Shown here in pieces: positions 12,131 through 24,304 of a stretch of 64,000 bases of DNA (its first letter is position 1; the number at the start of each line of letters is the position of its first letter). Under the pieces are notes generated by a model. The model saw nothing but the letters and a program-made list of their open reading frames with translations, ran no database searches and was not told the origin of the DNA. Origin of the DNA: Diphasiastrum complanatum (taxonomy: Eukaryota > Streptophyta > Lycopodiopsida > Lycopodiales > Lycopodiaceae); assembly GCA_029204225.1 (NCBI GenBank), contig MU831907.1, forward strand, positions 33,284 to 97,283, written 5' to 3'. A program made the position numbers and the translations under genes.

Positions 12131-12570
12131 TGGTACTAGAGCTCATTGTTGATTATCAACAACGATTTTCAATAGCGCTTCATAGTTAGTACATAATCTA
12201 TTTTTTCAATCCACAATGGAAGGATCATCATATTTAGATGTCAGAATCACTAAATGATTCAATGGGGAGGATTTCCAGATATGAAAATTCAAGATGAAAA
12301 TCGTGCTCCTTGAAAAAGATTCAACGGACATTGTAGATGGCATCTATACCACTCCATTAGACCCTAATTTCAGTTCCAAATGGAAAGTGAAGTATGGAAC
12401 AACTCTTGCTTTGATCATCCCAAATTTCAACCATGCACAAATTTCGCATAACTGTATAGCTATCGTATCTCAAAAGAATCTTGGGTCACTCTCATAAGTC
12501 CATCTAAGATCCAAGATGCAATTGTTTCAAGATTTAATCCAAATTATTTTTCCATGACTTGAATCTATGA
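12131..12570 (+). pseudogene. Ty1/copia 5' end: primer-binding site and gag remnant
   Basis: The sequence tggtactagagctc at about 12131 is a near match to the initiator-Met tRNA primer site used by copia elements (tggtatcagagc). About 85 bases on, ATG at 12216 opens a frame with SSYLDVRITK, a stop, then FNGEDFQ, a stop, and KFKMKIVLLEKDSTDIVDG. This matches the conserved gag start (KFNGxNFxxWKFKMxxxLxEKDLW). The frame at 12294-12497 continues with SSKWKVKYGTTLALI and ISHNCIA, which correspond to the KWKxxDxxALxxI block. Stops and the missing rest of pol show it is dead. Confidence 0.75.
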
Positions 12571-12624
12571 CAGAGTCTAGTAGATCACTACAATTCTTTG
12601 ATTCAAGTCATGGAAAAATAATTT
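12541..12624. repeat. Perfect 25-bp inverted repeat with 34-base spacer
   Basis: The 25 bases at 12541-12565 are exactly complementary to 12600-12624. The arms start with aaattatttttccatgac and could fold into a long hairpin. They lie at the end of the gag remnant. A foldback insertion or a fragment of a small inverted-repeat element would explain it. Confidence 0.9.
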
Positions 12625-14800
12625 ATTTGGTGACTCTAGTACTCACAAGGTTGAGGGACATGAAGGAACAATTCTTATTAACTTTCAAGATGGCACATCA
12701 TGTTTTTTCAAATGTTGAGCAACCTTGAGTCAATACCTAATTAGCCCTAATCTAGACCTATTCACAGTATCTACACATGCGAATGTGCTTAAGTAGGATC
12801 ACAACATTTCACGACCTAGTACAACGGTTCAGTGACATTTTTAGAGGCTAATCAAGATTGTTTGACATAGTGACTATATCAAGCGATTGTACAATTCAAT
12901 TAGAAGGCTAATATTTTCCATCTATATGAGGGGGTATGCCCTAGTTAGATATAGCTGCAAATAACCAATGTACTCATTGTTATTTGTCATAGATCTATCG
13001 ATCAATTACTCAATCATGTTATTGCTTAAACTTATTATAATTAGTATTGTAAGAATTGTCTGTTGCAGCTACTAATGTCTCTAAGAATTCACTTTTTATG
13101 ATTGTAGTTGATTCTTGAATGGAATTTTATATCTCATGGTTGTTAGATATGCCTCAAAGCTCAATGGTATGGCTATCATTAAAAATGATAATCATATCAT
13201 TTCACATCAAAGATATGGAACTTGTAGTCTACACAATTATATAATATAGCTTTTAGATTAAGGTAGCAATCACCGAAATTGTTGTTTGATAATAGACTCC
13301 ACTTAGTTTCACTTTGCTTTGATCTTGAAATGCCGCCATGGTATATGAGCCACATTAATTTGAACATGGTAAATGAGCCATGTTGATTCAAAATTTCAAA
13401 CAACATAGTCACACACACACACACACACACACACACATTCAAGATGCTCTTCTAGCATGAGTTGATGAGAAGACTTTTGAAGATTTATGAGCTTTTGATC
13501 ACACGGATTTTAAGCATGAGTAAGCTCCTCCATGTCCATGATGTTAGCATTTATCATTGCATAGGAGTTAAATTGTGCAATAGCATTTGCAATAGCATTC
13601 TCAAATGTAATGTTTTAGCATAGCCTATGCTTTGCTCCCCTAGTTTCATATGTTGTCTTGATGAATAAGACTAACACGCCCCCCCCCCCCCCCCCCCCCC
13701 CCCCTCTCTCTCTCTCTGTGGCCCCCACAAGTGTCTCTCTCTCGAGCATATTCGGCCAAACCGACACCTAGTTATTGCTAGTCAACGAACTTTAGAGTTT
13801 TAACCAACGATTGGCAGGTATCTAAATGCTTGGTTGGTATCAAATTAGCTTTCACGGAAATCACCCAAATCTTAACTGCCACCCCCCCGTATGAGCTATG
13901 TCAATAGATGGGTCACTAGTTGACTAGGGCGTGTTTTTTTGGGGGTAATAGTCATATCGATAGTTGACCTAGGGTTAAAATATGGGTTTTGTCCTCGTAT
14001 TAAATCTGGTATCATACATTTGCATACTATACTTGCAAGAAATTTATTTCTTTCAACAATATGTTTATATTCATACTCGGGTAATGACCGCCTTATTTAG
14101 TCCAATTCATACCAGGCCACAACTCACATATGATGTTCATATTAATATTGGCTGGTATCAAAATTTCAAAAAAAATTGTACTATTATGTAACTAGATGGT
14201 TTCAAAGTATAAAGAATCTTTTAGTACCAGATCCTCCTAGCATATAAAAGAATGCACCTAGGTGACACGTGTTTCATGCACATTAGGTTTTTTGACCAAT
14301 GTAAATGGCCAATGTGGCTCCGTGCAATGTGGAGGAATCTCGTTATCTTCAACAATATCTAGTTATCTTCAATTATAGTAGATACACTGTGGAGGAATCT
14401 AGTCACCTTCAACAATACACACACTCTATGTGTCTCTCTCAAGCCCTTGTCTCAAATTAGAGATTTGACCATGTTAACAAGGCAACATAGAGTAGGGTCT
14501 AAAATATCCTACATGATCTCAACACAAAATATTAACCTAGATGCACATAGGCACCAATCAAACCAAGGAATCTCATCATTGTCTATATTCTAATTTCTTC
14601 TTGTGTCTCTCATAGAGTCTTGGTTCTTTGACATCGATGCTTACATTATCTCCCTCAATCATGCTCTCGAGTCTCGAGGCTGGTCCCTCTCACCTTTGAG
14701 CTACAAGCTTTCAGTTCATTTAGCCATTTACTACATTTAAATGGCCAGTTGTTAGCCCTGCAACCAACAAGCCTGCTGTTGATCTTATCTCAAATAGCAT
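12625..14800. other. AT-rich stretch without a gene, with microsatellites
   Basis: It contains a (CA)n run at 13410-13437, a run of 26 C followed by (TC)n at 13679-13717, and a 60-base imperfect direct repeat (14328-14420) built on tgtggaggaatct and cttcaacaata. The minus-strand open frame over the CA run is a repeat artefact. The end near 12905-12990 (gagggggtatgccc) could be a polypurine tract of the copia remnant, but no LTR pair was found. Confidence 0.6.
13679..13717. repeat. C26 homopolymer followed by (TC)n
   Basis: Twenty-six consecutive C residues run directly into a TC dinucleotide array. The G-rich complement could form quadruplex structures, and such runs are prone to length errors in sequencing. 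Confidence 0.95.
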
Positions 14801-14811
14801 ATAGTCTACTC

Positions 14812-14818
14812 TATATAA
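14812..14818 (+). promoter_or_regulatory. Candidate TATA box of the DUF506 gene
   Basis: The sequence ctatataagt lies about 480 bases before the chosen ATG, in the only clear TATA context upstream of the gene. If used, transcription would begin near 14845 and leave a 5' leader of roughly 450 bases. Confidence 0.5.
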
Positions 14819-15293
14819 GTGTGAGTAGAATACCCAGTTGTTGCCTGATGCAAGAGCTGTACAACAGCGTCGTGATTTCTTATCCTTTTTCTTAGACTGG
14901 GCCTGGGCTTTCCGCTTTCCTGGCAGCATATTTCTTGCATCATTTGTGGATAGGACTCAGGAGTCAGGAGCAGAAACACGTTAGAGAGGTGCAGCAGAGA
15001 GCATCTTTTCTGCCGTAAGCCTTTGAAGTTTGTAGATACTAGAGAGCCGCTCTTTTTGACGGCGGCTGTTGCCGATCCGATCACTGATCATCCAGCCAGC
15101 TTGTTTTAAAAGCAGCTAGCATAGTTTAGCTTAAAAGGCCATATCTGTCTCTTCCTGAAGCTCAGTTAAGCATTGACCGGCTCTTTGTTCTTTCTGAGTC
15201 CTCACTCCTGACGCCTGAGTATGAGCATTCAGCTTGCCCTTGGCACTTAAACTGCAAACCACATAAACCCATTGTCGCTTGAAGTGTGAAGAC

Positions 15294-17093
15294 ATGACTG
15301 GATTCGAGTACAAGGTCCAAGATCCAATGCCCCGAATTGCTAAGCGAAGTGTTTTTGAAGCTGAAGGCAGTGCAGATAGAGTGGACATGAATGTTTTTGC
15401 TTGTAGCAGATCTAGTGAGATCGATCCTATTTCCTTGCACCTCTCAGCCAAAGTTCACGACTTTTTAGAGGAAGATCAAAACGAGCTAGATAAAATGGCT
15501 CAACCTTGTTGCAGCTGTGCGGGTGCCATCTGTGACGGAAGAAAATGTTTTTCTGTATCGAGATCGGAACGAAATTCCAGCTCCGATCGAGATCTACTGA
15601 TGTCAGATATGCTCAAGGTAGCCTCACATCACATCTGCAAGTTATCTGATAAGCTGTAGGTTATTATATCGGCATGAGATTATAGACTTTCGTCTTCTTG
15701 AATGTCAAGGGGATTTTGAACTTTTGTATGAAGCAGGCTTTACATCAGCAAAACTCGGAGATGATGTTTGCTGATAACAAATTTTTGGAATACGCAGGAA
15801 TCTTCTAAGTGCATCAGTACGATGGAGATTACTGCAACAGAGAGCTTAATGGAGATGCTGCAAGAGAAAATCCGACTCGACATACAAGAGGATGATCTAA
15901 CACTTTCTATCAATGCCGTCAAGCATTCAGTTATGATCTATTTACTTGATATGGGTTACAACGCTGGCATATGCAGATCAATGTGGGATCCCGTAGGAGT
16001 TGTTCCTGGAGGTCAGTACAAATACATGATCCATGGCAATCTCGGATCAAGCTCAGTCTCCATATAAATTATCACTTACCAGCTTGACATTCTTTATTTG
16101 CTTATATCCTGCAGTAGCTAAGAAATTTGAATGTGGAAGCATTGGACACCTTACTCCCGTTGATCGTGATTGATTTAGTTTATGGCTTCTTCAATTTTCA
16201 CTTAGAAAAGAAGTGCAATGAAGTTTCTTGTTTGGTTCATGACTTCTTCTCTTATAAGTTGCTGTTGATCAGGTGAAACTGTATAAGCTTCTTAATTCGA
16301 TCGTTTCCCCATCGCAGGTTGCTATGACTTCATAGATTTGATCGTGGATGCTTCGAACTGTGAAGCCGATCGTTTGTTCGTGGACGTTGATTTAAGAGCT
16401 CAGTTTGAGATCGCACGCCCCACTGCACATTATCGTTTTCTGTTACGCCTGCTGCCTCGCGTGTTCGTGGGTACCGCTGATAGGCTGCGAAAAATAGTAG
16501 ACATCATGTGTGATGCGGCCAAACGTTCTTTGAAGAAGAGAGGAATGCCCGTCCCTCCATGGAGAAGACAGCAGTATATGCACGCAAAATGGTTTTCATC
16601 CTCGTATACAAGAACTTCTATCGATTCTGAAGGACACACACACATCACTCAACACAACCATAAGGGCAATCATGGGGGAAATTTCAGCTTCCTAGCACCG
16701 ATGGTCCAACAAGATCTGAACGAAGCCCAAGAAGCTCCCTACAACATGAGGAAAGCTGTACCTTATGGCGTGCATGTTCCATTGATCCCTGAGGCTGAGC
16801 TGGGAAGAATCAGCAATGCCAAAGAAAATAGGACTGATATTTATAGGGATCAATGGCAGCTTCCCCTCACACAATTGGCAACCTCTCAACGCAACAGGCA
16901 AAAGCTGGATCCAGGGGCCCAATCAAGACTTGCTACATTGCTGATGCAAGCGGGTGTTACTATTCAGCCCAGTGGACCGCAAGCCCACAACCTTGTTCAA
17001 GAGGCCAATCAGCTGCAGCTGGTTGCTCCTCATCCTGCTTTTGTACAAAAGTACTTTTATCCAACCAGTACTACGACTGCCTTAGTGGCTTGA
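15294..17093 (+). CDS. DUF506 (PF04720) PDDEXK-like family protein, three exons, 437 aa
   Basis: This is the one clearly intact conserved gene. Exons are 15294-15617, 15798-16011 and 16318-17093, with introns gtagcc..cgcag and gtcagt..cgcag. Phases fit, the frame stays open, and the coding length is 1314 nt. Family marks lie mainly in exon 3: YDFIDLIVD (about 182-190), VDVDLRAQFEIARPTAHY (about 201-218), LPRVFVGT (225-232), KKRGMPVPPWRR (252-263) and MHAKWF (267-272). The split before CYDFID is usual for the family. The Asp residues in FIDLIVD and VDVD sit in the presumed PDDEXK-like core; no biochemical activity is established by the sequence. A His-rich stretch follows at about 283-300, and the C-terminal 130 residues look disordered. 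One Arabidopsis member has been linked to root-hair growth control. The ATG at 15294 was chosen as the first Met in frame; the codon at 15279 is TTG. Confidence 0.93.
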
Positions 17094-19884
17094 TACACAG
17101 CAGCATATCACGGCTCATCATTACTGCTAATTTTGCCTCTTAATGGCTTGTTTCAGCAACTTTAAAGCAGCTGCAGTGCCTATGCTTCTTCAGTTTTGCT
17201 ACGGTAGGCTGAACTCTTGCACTATTGTAATATAACTGTGAGAAGACATGTGCTGTCTGTTATAAGCAAGCAAAGCCTCTCTCACAAAATTCCAATTCCC
17301 TGAAGGCTAAACCAAATTATCTTTTTCCACATTTCCAAACTTAAGTCTGTTACCAGATCTTGTGTTAATACTAAGAATAATTTCTTACATGCTAAGATTC
17401 AATACAAATGCTAGAGACAGGCTGAAGTTTTTTAATTCAATGCCAATCTGAGTTGGATTTATAACCCCTGATCGATCAGTCCCCCTGATAGAAACAATGG
17501 CAAATTATTGCAATGCTCCATTTGAACCTGGAAATACCATGTGTCAGAGTGGCCTACATCGAACTGAAGTTACTTTACCTGCTGATGGGCCAATGCTAGA
17601 AAAATAGGACATGCTCTCTCAACTCCTTAGTCCTGCTTTGGTCATATCTCGTTTACTTATAGTGTCTCATCATGAAAATTTTAATTGTCATATATCATGT
17701 TTTACATTTGTCCCACCATGCTGAGACGTGCAAAGAAATGTTAAGTTGCACACATTATTTTTGGTGCTCTTTTTGTCATATCACACACAACCGGGCACCC
17801 TTAACCACCACCTTTTTAGATCATGACAAGTTTGACGTGTAGCAAAGTTGGCATAGCCAAGCCCAACTAAGAAAATGCCTACTGTCAAGGATAAGGGCAT
17901 GATTACACTATCTTTGAAGACCTACATGTCCCCCCCCCTCCTCCCCAAAAAAAAAGTCAAATATGCATCAGAAGCAAAGGTGATGCTCTTTCTCTGATCT
18001 TGTTCATAACATGGTTTGAGAGCACAATATTCTAGGGCAAGTGAGGACTTTCTTCTACAAGGATTTGCAACCTAAATGTAAGCATCGAGCTCTACCACTA
18101 TCTTCTTCAACCAATTGGTCTTTGGATCCATCTCCATCATTGATCCATCCACTAAAAATGTTTCTTCTTTGTGATTTTCTTCATCAATGCTAATTAAGGT
18201 TTCTTCTTTAGGCAGTTTTGTTTCTCTCAAAGTTGTTCATCAGCAATCTAGAAGACATACCTACTTCTCTTGAATGCTATACTTTCTATCAATTTTTTTT
18301 GGGTCTATTTTCTACCATTGATTGATCTATTACCACTGATCATCTCTGTATGCCAGCAATTTCACTTTATGTCATCAACAACTAATGATCCAACTTTGTG
18401 TATGTCAGCCATTTGATTGCTACTCCATTTTCCACAAATGAAGTCAATGGTACTACAACAACTACCATGGTAGGCTTGAATTTCAACATGAGCTCATGGG
18501 TTCAATATCCATATGCTCCATTGGCATAAACAAAAAGGCATTTTGTACAAACAATTCCCCTCCCATTAGCTATATCTCCTTTCTATGAAAGGTGTGCTTG
18601 TAAGTGAAAAATTTCTCGACTAATAGATTAATGAATTTATCTAGCTACTATGATTGCTCTATCTATGGTGATTGCTCTCATGATTAGCCATTGCCAAGGA
18701 TCGATCACCATTACAAATTAATATGAAAAATTTCATTTTTATGAGCTATTTTCATTATTGATTGACAACCAGACAACGATTACATCCAACTACAGATAGA
18801 GATTCTCCATTGTGTCACACTTTATTGTCTGTCTACTATCAACACCAGCAAATATGGATTCAAAGTATAGTATATTTGTCTTCTGATAACACCTTTTACA
18901 CGTGTAACGTCTAGTTCACCTTTTTGGAAGAGCTTTTTTCTAGGATAGATACTAACTTCAATGGTGCTCACTCTTTTAGCTATTACTCCTACTGTTTGTT
19001 ACTCTACTCTATATTTTCCTCTTTATGTTCGGTAATATGATGTTCTAAGAATAGTGAATAAGAATTTTTGTAATGATGGAGATTGTTCAAATGAGTTTTA
19101 AAAAAATGATAACGATGATGAGCCTTATAAGGTAAGAGCTCTTGTGTTTTATACATTTGAGCATCAAGTATCTATGAAAAATAAAAGTAACTAGTGTATC
19201 AATTTTGAACTTTAATTTTTCCAGATATTTAAGTGGTTGTAGATATTTGTTTTTAATTTTTTAATAATGGGTTCATATTCATGGAGTTCTTTCAAATCCA
19301 AAGTATTTGCAACCTATTCTATGTGAGATGTCAACCTAAGACAATTGTCACGTATCTAGTTGAGTTACAACCACTTTTTCATTCAATTCCTATATTAGTT
19401 TCTCAAGAATTAGGTAGAGATGTCCATGTTCCGATTGAGCGTAGATATGTCAAAATTCAGAGTTCCCATAATTTTATGGAAACTCTCATTTATAATGCAC
19501 TTTCAAGTATGAGTTGTCCATTACAAACATCATGGGAATATCATGGGAGGGGGCTATTCCTGTCAATTTCATATTTTTGTGTAGTTGATATTGCAAATTT
19601 TCTTGACATATTCTCTTCTCATTATTTGTTTGGATCAACAAATATTTCAAAAACTATGTTTGCTTCAATGTTTTATACATTCTATATTGAATGAACCTTT
19701 GACAATACCCCAGCAGCCTACTTTGTCTGGTGGCACACAAATTTGAGGAATTGGTTAATAGTTTGAAAGCCTAGAAAACATCATATATTTGGATCTTTAG
19801 GAATAATTAATTCAGTTGTCCACCAATCACTATTTCCACCTCAATTCTTTTTTCTAAGTTCTTTCTTATGTGTCTCATTGTTCT
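17094..19884. other. 3' flank of the DUF506 gene, no further gene recognised
   Basis: The first few hundred bases are probably the 3' UTR, although no clear AATAAA was found. A C-rich then A-rich run sits at 17932-17956. The plus-strand open frame of 137 codons at 19281-19694 is AT-rich and matches no family I know. It lies just before the copia integrase remnant and may be element debris. Confidence 0.5.
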
Positions 19885-20628
19885 CAACAACTCTAGCAAG
19901 GTGAAGCAGATCAGAACAGATCAAGGTGGCGAATACATTTCGAATCACTTCATTGACTTCTGCAATGATCGTGGTATCATTCATAGAAGAACTGTAGCCT
20001 ACACACCGCAGCACAATGGTGTTGCTGAATGAAAGAACAGGACTCTAATGAAGCAGGCAGATGCATGATGACCTCCTTGAAGGCTCCAAGGTCACTGTGG
20101 GCTGAAGCAGTAGCTACAGCCGCATACATCCAGAACAGGACTTGCAAGTCTGGTGCTCCTCACACGACACCACATGAGCTATGGTGGAGTAGAAAACCCA
20201 ACCTGTCTCACGTCATAATCTTTGGTTGTGTAGCATATGCACGTATTTCTGATAAGCTTCAGAAGAAGCTTGATGAGAAAGTCGAGCAAGGATTCCTAGT
20301 AGGTTGTGACAATAATTCGTCATACTACAGAATCTACATGTCAGACACGAACACTGTGAAAACAGTGAGAGACGTCAGATTCGATGAGAGGAGGACAATG
20401 GCCAATGACGAGCCTGTCAGCTACGAGGTTCTAGGGAGACAGTACTATGACCTGCCACCAGTGATAGAGGGAGCAACAGACAAACACGAAAACAAAGATT
20501 TTCAAGTCGTCTCCCATTCGAGTGACGAATCTGATGAAGAAAGATTCGAGAGACAACCTGCCGTCACAGTTCCTGTAAACCAAGATGGTTCCGGATTGAG
20601 CAGAGCAGACAAGGGCAAAGATTTATAA
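19885..20628 (+). pseudogene. Isolated Ty1/copia integrase fragment
   Basis: The sequence encodes the second half of a copia integrase core: IRTDQGGEYIS (second catalytic Asp), RRTVAYTPQHNGVAE (catalytic Glu), then LWAEAVATAAYIQNRT and FGCVAYARI, ending in an acidic linker like the integrase-RT junction. A TGA follows NGVAE, where copia elements have Arg, and a one-base frameshift comes just after. From 20029 the frame is open for 199 codons to TAA at 20626-20628. No LTR, primer site, RT or RNase H is adjacent, so this is a single-domain relic. It is better preserved than most copia debris here. Confidence 0.88.
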
Positions 20629-20978
20629 TCAATGGAAGACTCGTAAGTACTTTATGTTTATTGCCATTTCAAAATAGAACAAAATAATTGAAAATGGCAT
20701 CATTCGCAATTGCACATTCACTAATATTTGTCATGTCACAGATGCGAAAAAGACGAGCTGATAACGTGCTGCAAAGATCTACCTACAACAATCACCATTG
20801 TGGGAGAACAATAGTTTCAAATAAAGTTTAGTAAAAATCTATGTATAGACTCTTGCATTCAATAAATGAAAGCCCAAGCTGGGCATTAGTACATGTAATT
20901 TGTGCTCCCAAATTCATAAAATGGAGCAGCATTTGATATATCAATGTATATTTTTCTATGAATTCTATACATGTGCAG

Positions 20979-20984
20979 TTTATT
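20979..20984 (-). terminator. AATAAA polyadenylation signal of the Ulp1-like gene
   Basis: On the minus strand AATAAA lies about 26 bases after the stop codon of the Ulp1-like gene (stop at 21010-21012). The position is short but possible for a plant near-upstream element. Confidence 0.45.
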
Positions 20985-21009
20985 TTTGTTCTATGCTATC
21001 TCTATTGTT

Positions 21010-22329
21010 CTAATCTTCATCTAGTATAATTATATCATCCTTTGCACCATCATCAACAACAGGAGGCTGAAGCCTTGCCCTAGCCAGTATGCTTAGGATA
21101 ATCTCTTGTCTAAATCTGTACACCTGGCTTGATGTGTACTCAGGAAGTGAAAATTGCAAGATAGAACATTCACGTATTAGTAATGGCTAAAAACATCACA
21201 AAATAGAAAACTAATCATGATTCCAAAAATAAGAATAAATAGAATTTATTACCTTAGAAATATCAACATCTTCTTGAAGGTTGAACCACTCAAAAAATAA
21301 CTTTGCATTATATAATGTGTACCACCCACAGCTGAATGAATCATTTTGTTGGGGTGACTGCAAAAAAATTTAGCACACAAGAAATCAATTATGAAACAGA
21401 ATGAATCAGAATGAAACAAATACATTAGAATAATGATTTCAAAATGTTGTTAAGAAAGACAGAATTTACCTCCGAACTAACGATCTGCCAGTCCATGGAA
21501 TGGGAAACATCTATTGGAATATATTTACTTAAATATGACAAGTATATATCTACATCCTTATGTGTATTCCTAGCTGAGTTCATCTTGACACAAAAACTTT
21601 TAACAATATTATCTACAGATCTCTTAATAGAGATCAGGTTTAAACTCCAGTGGTCATTGTAAAATAAGATAGAAATTCCATTAGCTGCAATTCTGAGAAC
21701 TATTTCCATTGATAATGCCAATGATAAAGCATTAAATAGCAAGAAGCATTTAACATATCTTACTTGGTATGATAAGGGACGAGCAAGTATTTTGTTGCTG
21801 GGAATCCACTAGTCAGACACTGTGACAATGTGTCGTTATTCTCCTTGAAGGCCTGAAGCAAAAAGTTACTGAGCACCAGCCATTCATTGGATGAATCTCT
21901 TGCAATGTCATATTGCAAGAGTGCAAGCCCAGACTCTATCATAGGATCACTGATAGAAGCCCGTCTATTTTTAAGATCCAAACAACCGACAACTCTATAG
22001 TTTATACTAAATTCAATTTCCTCTATTCTAGAACAAAAAGAAGTACCAATTCTATCTACAACATCGTCTATGTCCTTATCAAATTTAAGATAATCATCAA
22101 AATCTATATATGTATAAAGATTTGAAGGAGCAGGAGGAGGTGGATGAGTAGTATCTACAGGAATTACAGGAGTATCCAAAATTGTTGTAGCGATATTTAC
22201 AACCTTATCTAGAGCAGCATTATCTACAATTGCATCCGGGTTAGGCTTCGCAGAGTCGGTGGTATCTAACCTCCTTACTTTCTTTGGGGCTCTCTTGGGG
22301 GCTGCCTGCTTCCTAGGATGCTTGGTAGG
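21010..22329 (-). CDS. Ulp1-type (C48) cysteine peptidase gene, C-terminal exons
   Basis: Four minus-strand exons fit together in frame: 22329-21764, 21692-21470, 21357-21253 and 21186-21010. Donors are gtaaga, gtaaat and gtaata; acceptors are ttatccag, gttctcag, tttttgcag and tgtttttag. They encode 356 residues without an internal stop. The C48 signature is present: NDHWSL (catalytic His about 203), an Asp at about 216 that is the likely acid, and SPQQNDSFSCGWY, where Gln 267 and Cys 273 keep the spacing of the QxxxxxC oxyanion-nucleophile pair. Such domains cleave SUMO-like or ubiquitin-like tags. The N-terminal part is Lys/Arg-rich (KRAPKKVRR), likely a nuclear signal, then Pro-rich and acidic. 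The first exon shown starts at a splice acceptor, so the true N-terminus lies further upstream. Ulp1 domains occur both in host proteases and in plant transposons; here it probably ends a larger gene broken by insertions. Confidence 0.78.
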
Positions 22330-22947
22330 CTGGATAAAACTACAACACCAAATCTTGCTGCCTAGTCTGGACATTAAACCAAGACTTTGAATGTCAAAAA
22401 CTATTTGTGGAGTCTGGTAACAGACCAAAAGTAACCAAAACAAGTCGTGCCAAACTATAACAGATTTAAGAAGAAGAATCAGTAGACAAATAGGAAATCA
22501 GTAAACAGTTGGCCCCGTTGCCACTTGAACCCATACACATAACAGTTAAACATGTCTTCTCTGTATGGTGCAATTAGCAACACACAGATCTCTGCATAAA
22601 ATGTACACACCTATCCGTCGCTCTGACGTGTTCTGAGATAGTTTTGATTTTTATTCTGCAACGCCCGATCCATCCATCCCCTTCTCTACCCATTTTCTTC
22701 TATCCATGTCACACTCTTCCATATAAATCTGATGTCGACCACACTCTTTTTTGCATTTTCATGATCCAGACATCAACCGACTACTATGCATTCCTCCTGC
22801 TTCCTTTTCACACACTACCCCTATTAGTCGACTTCCCAAGTCTTCATCACCACCCGAGTTCAACCTCTTGCCAATCCCTTACAACAATTTGGGGGTGAGA
22901 AAGGTTTTATCTCCCGCCTCTGATGAACCACTACTGGCTTGAACTTC
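22330..22947. other. Upstream of the Ulp1 exons, no feature assigned
   Basis: Two overlapping plus-strand frames at 22644-22942 are Pro, His and Ser rich and look like chance. If the Ulp1 gene is larger, this is intron. Confidence 0.4.
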
Positions 22948-23453
22948 AACCGAGTTACCTGACTGAAACACTACTCGAGTCACCTGACTGAAACACTATC
23001 CAAGTCACCTGACTAAAACACTAGTTAAGTCACCTGACTGAAACACTAGTTGAGTCACGTGACTGAAACACTAGTCGAGTCACCTAACTGAAACACTAGT
23101 CAAGTCACACGACTGAAACACTAGTCAAGTCACTTGACTAAAACACTAGCCGACTCACCTCACTAAAACACTAGCCGAGTTATTTGACTGAAACACTAGT
23201 CGAGTCACCTGACTGAAACACTAGTCGAGTCACCCGACCGAAACACTACCCAAGTCATCTAGCTGAGCCATTAGTCGAGTCCACAACTCATCCACTAGCC
23301 GAGTCATCTACCTGAGCCATTAGCCGAGTCCATAGCTCAAACACTAGCCAGGTCATCTAGTTGAGACACTAGCCGAGTCACTTGACTGATCCACTAGCTG
23401 AGTCATATGGTTGAGCCATTAGCCGATTCCACAGCTCAAACACTAGTCGAGCC
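22948..23453. repeat. 25-bp minisatellite, about 20 copies
   Basis: About twenty units with consensus agtcgagtcacctgactgaa plus acact run without spacers. The first twelve are close to the consensus; the last eight carry gagccatt or cacaactc variants, as though a second higher-order form arose at the right end. There are no unique spacers, so it is not a CRISPR-like array. Each unit holds a gagtca core (complement tgactc, the GCN4/bZIP half-site), which may be coincidental. Confidence 0.92.
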
Positions 23454-23809
23454 CAGTTGGGAAGACCCTCATAATGGTTGTTAAAGCTTTATCTTATTAT
23501 CTAGGAGGACATAAATTTGTTAAGACAAATAAGATTATTTTTGTCAAGAGATCTTATGTTTTGAACATTCTAGTTTATATTGATGAGAATGTTCCTTTAA
23601 GGAGCTCTCATTATTCATTGTCCTCTACATATATTGAACTTAGTGGAAACAAGGATATTGCACTTTTATTAGATGCATACTCAAGCAAAGAATTTCTTCA
23701 TGACAATACAACCATTCAAGGAGGTACAAAAACTGATGATGAAGAGTGAAAACATTGTTTTCTATATTATATAGTCAATATCAATACTTATACATTCAGT
23801 ACATATCAT
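23454..23809. other. Between minisatellite and exon remnant
   Basis: A plus-strand open frame of 91 codons (23474-23749) shows no known motif and is antisense to the gene model around it. I treat it as chance. Confidence 0.4.
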
Positions 23810-24242
23810 TTGATTATAATGCTCTTCTCTCTTGCTCCATGAATTTGCAAGCTTTTCTGAACTTGTTATAATCTGAAAATTTAGTGATCTATCTAATTTG
23901 AGCTCTTTTGTAAAACCATTGAAACAATTGAATAATGTAGCTTCTTTTTTCATTGGTTCTCCCATGCTGGGTGTTTCTATGGAATGTTGCTCATGCTTGC
24001 CAATGTGATTTCTCCATTTCATGTGATGACCAGATACTCATGCTCCCGTAGGTATTTGCAAAGAATGATGTGTGATCCCTGAGTATGTGCTACATATTAG
24101 TGAATATATAGAATTAGCAGAAGAAAAATTGAAACAAGCAATGATAGGAAATTAAGGAACATTCAAAGTAACTGACCATGTAATGCGTGATGTGATCTGG
24201 CCTCCATGCTTTTGATATGACATCAACAAACTCCACACAAGT
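23810..24242 (-). pseudogene. Two exons of an unnamed gene upstream of the Ulp1 exons
   Basis: On the minus strand one exon (about 24242-24177, acceptor atccaacag) encodes CVEFVDVISKAWRPDHITHYM. A second exon (from 24089, acceptor atatgtag) continues in the same phase with HILRDHTSFFANTYGSMSI and HEMEKSHW, so the joint reads THYM-HILRDH across an 86-base intron. The second exon then has a TGA and a TAG at codons where CGA and CAG would give a continuous Arg/Lys-rich frame (TNEKRSYIIQLFQWFYKRAQ). I do not know a named domain for this block. It is followed on the same strand by the Ulp1 exons and preceded by the LTR at 24305. Confidence 0.6.
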
Positions 24243-24304
24243 CTGTTGGATGATATGTTTCTTTGTATTAGTAAATTTTTTTTTTCTTAGGATCTTAATC
24301 ATAC

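Noticed and set aside
15131-15451. Minus-strand open frames over the DUF506 first exon
   Set aside because: Antisense shadows of a gene whose splice sites and conserved motifs are on the plus strand.
22948-23453. CRISPR-like array
   Set aside because: Units of 25 bp are directly adjacent with no unique spacers, and the context is a plant genome. It is a minisatellite.
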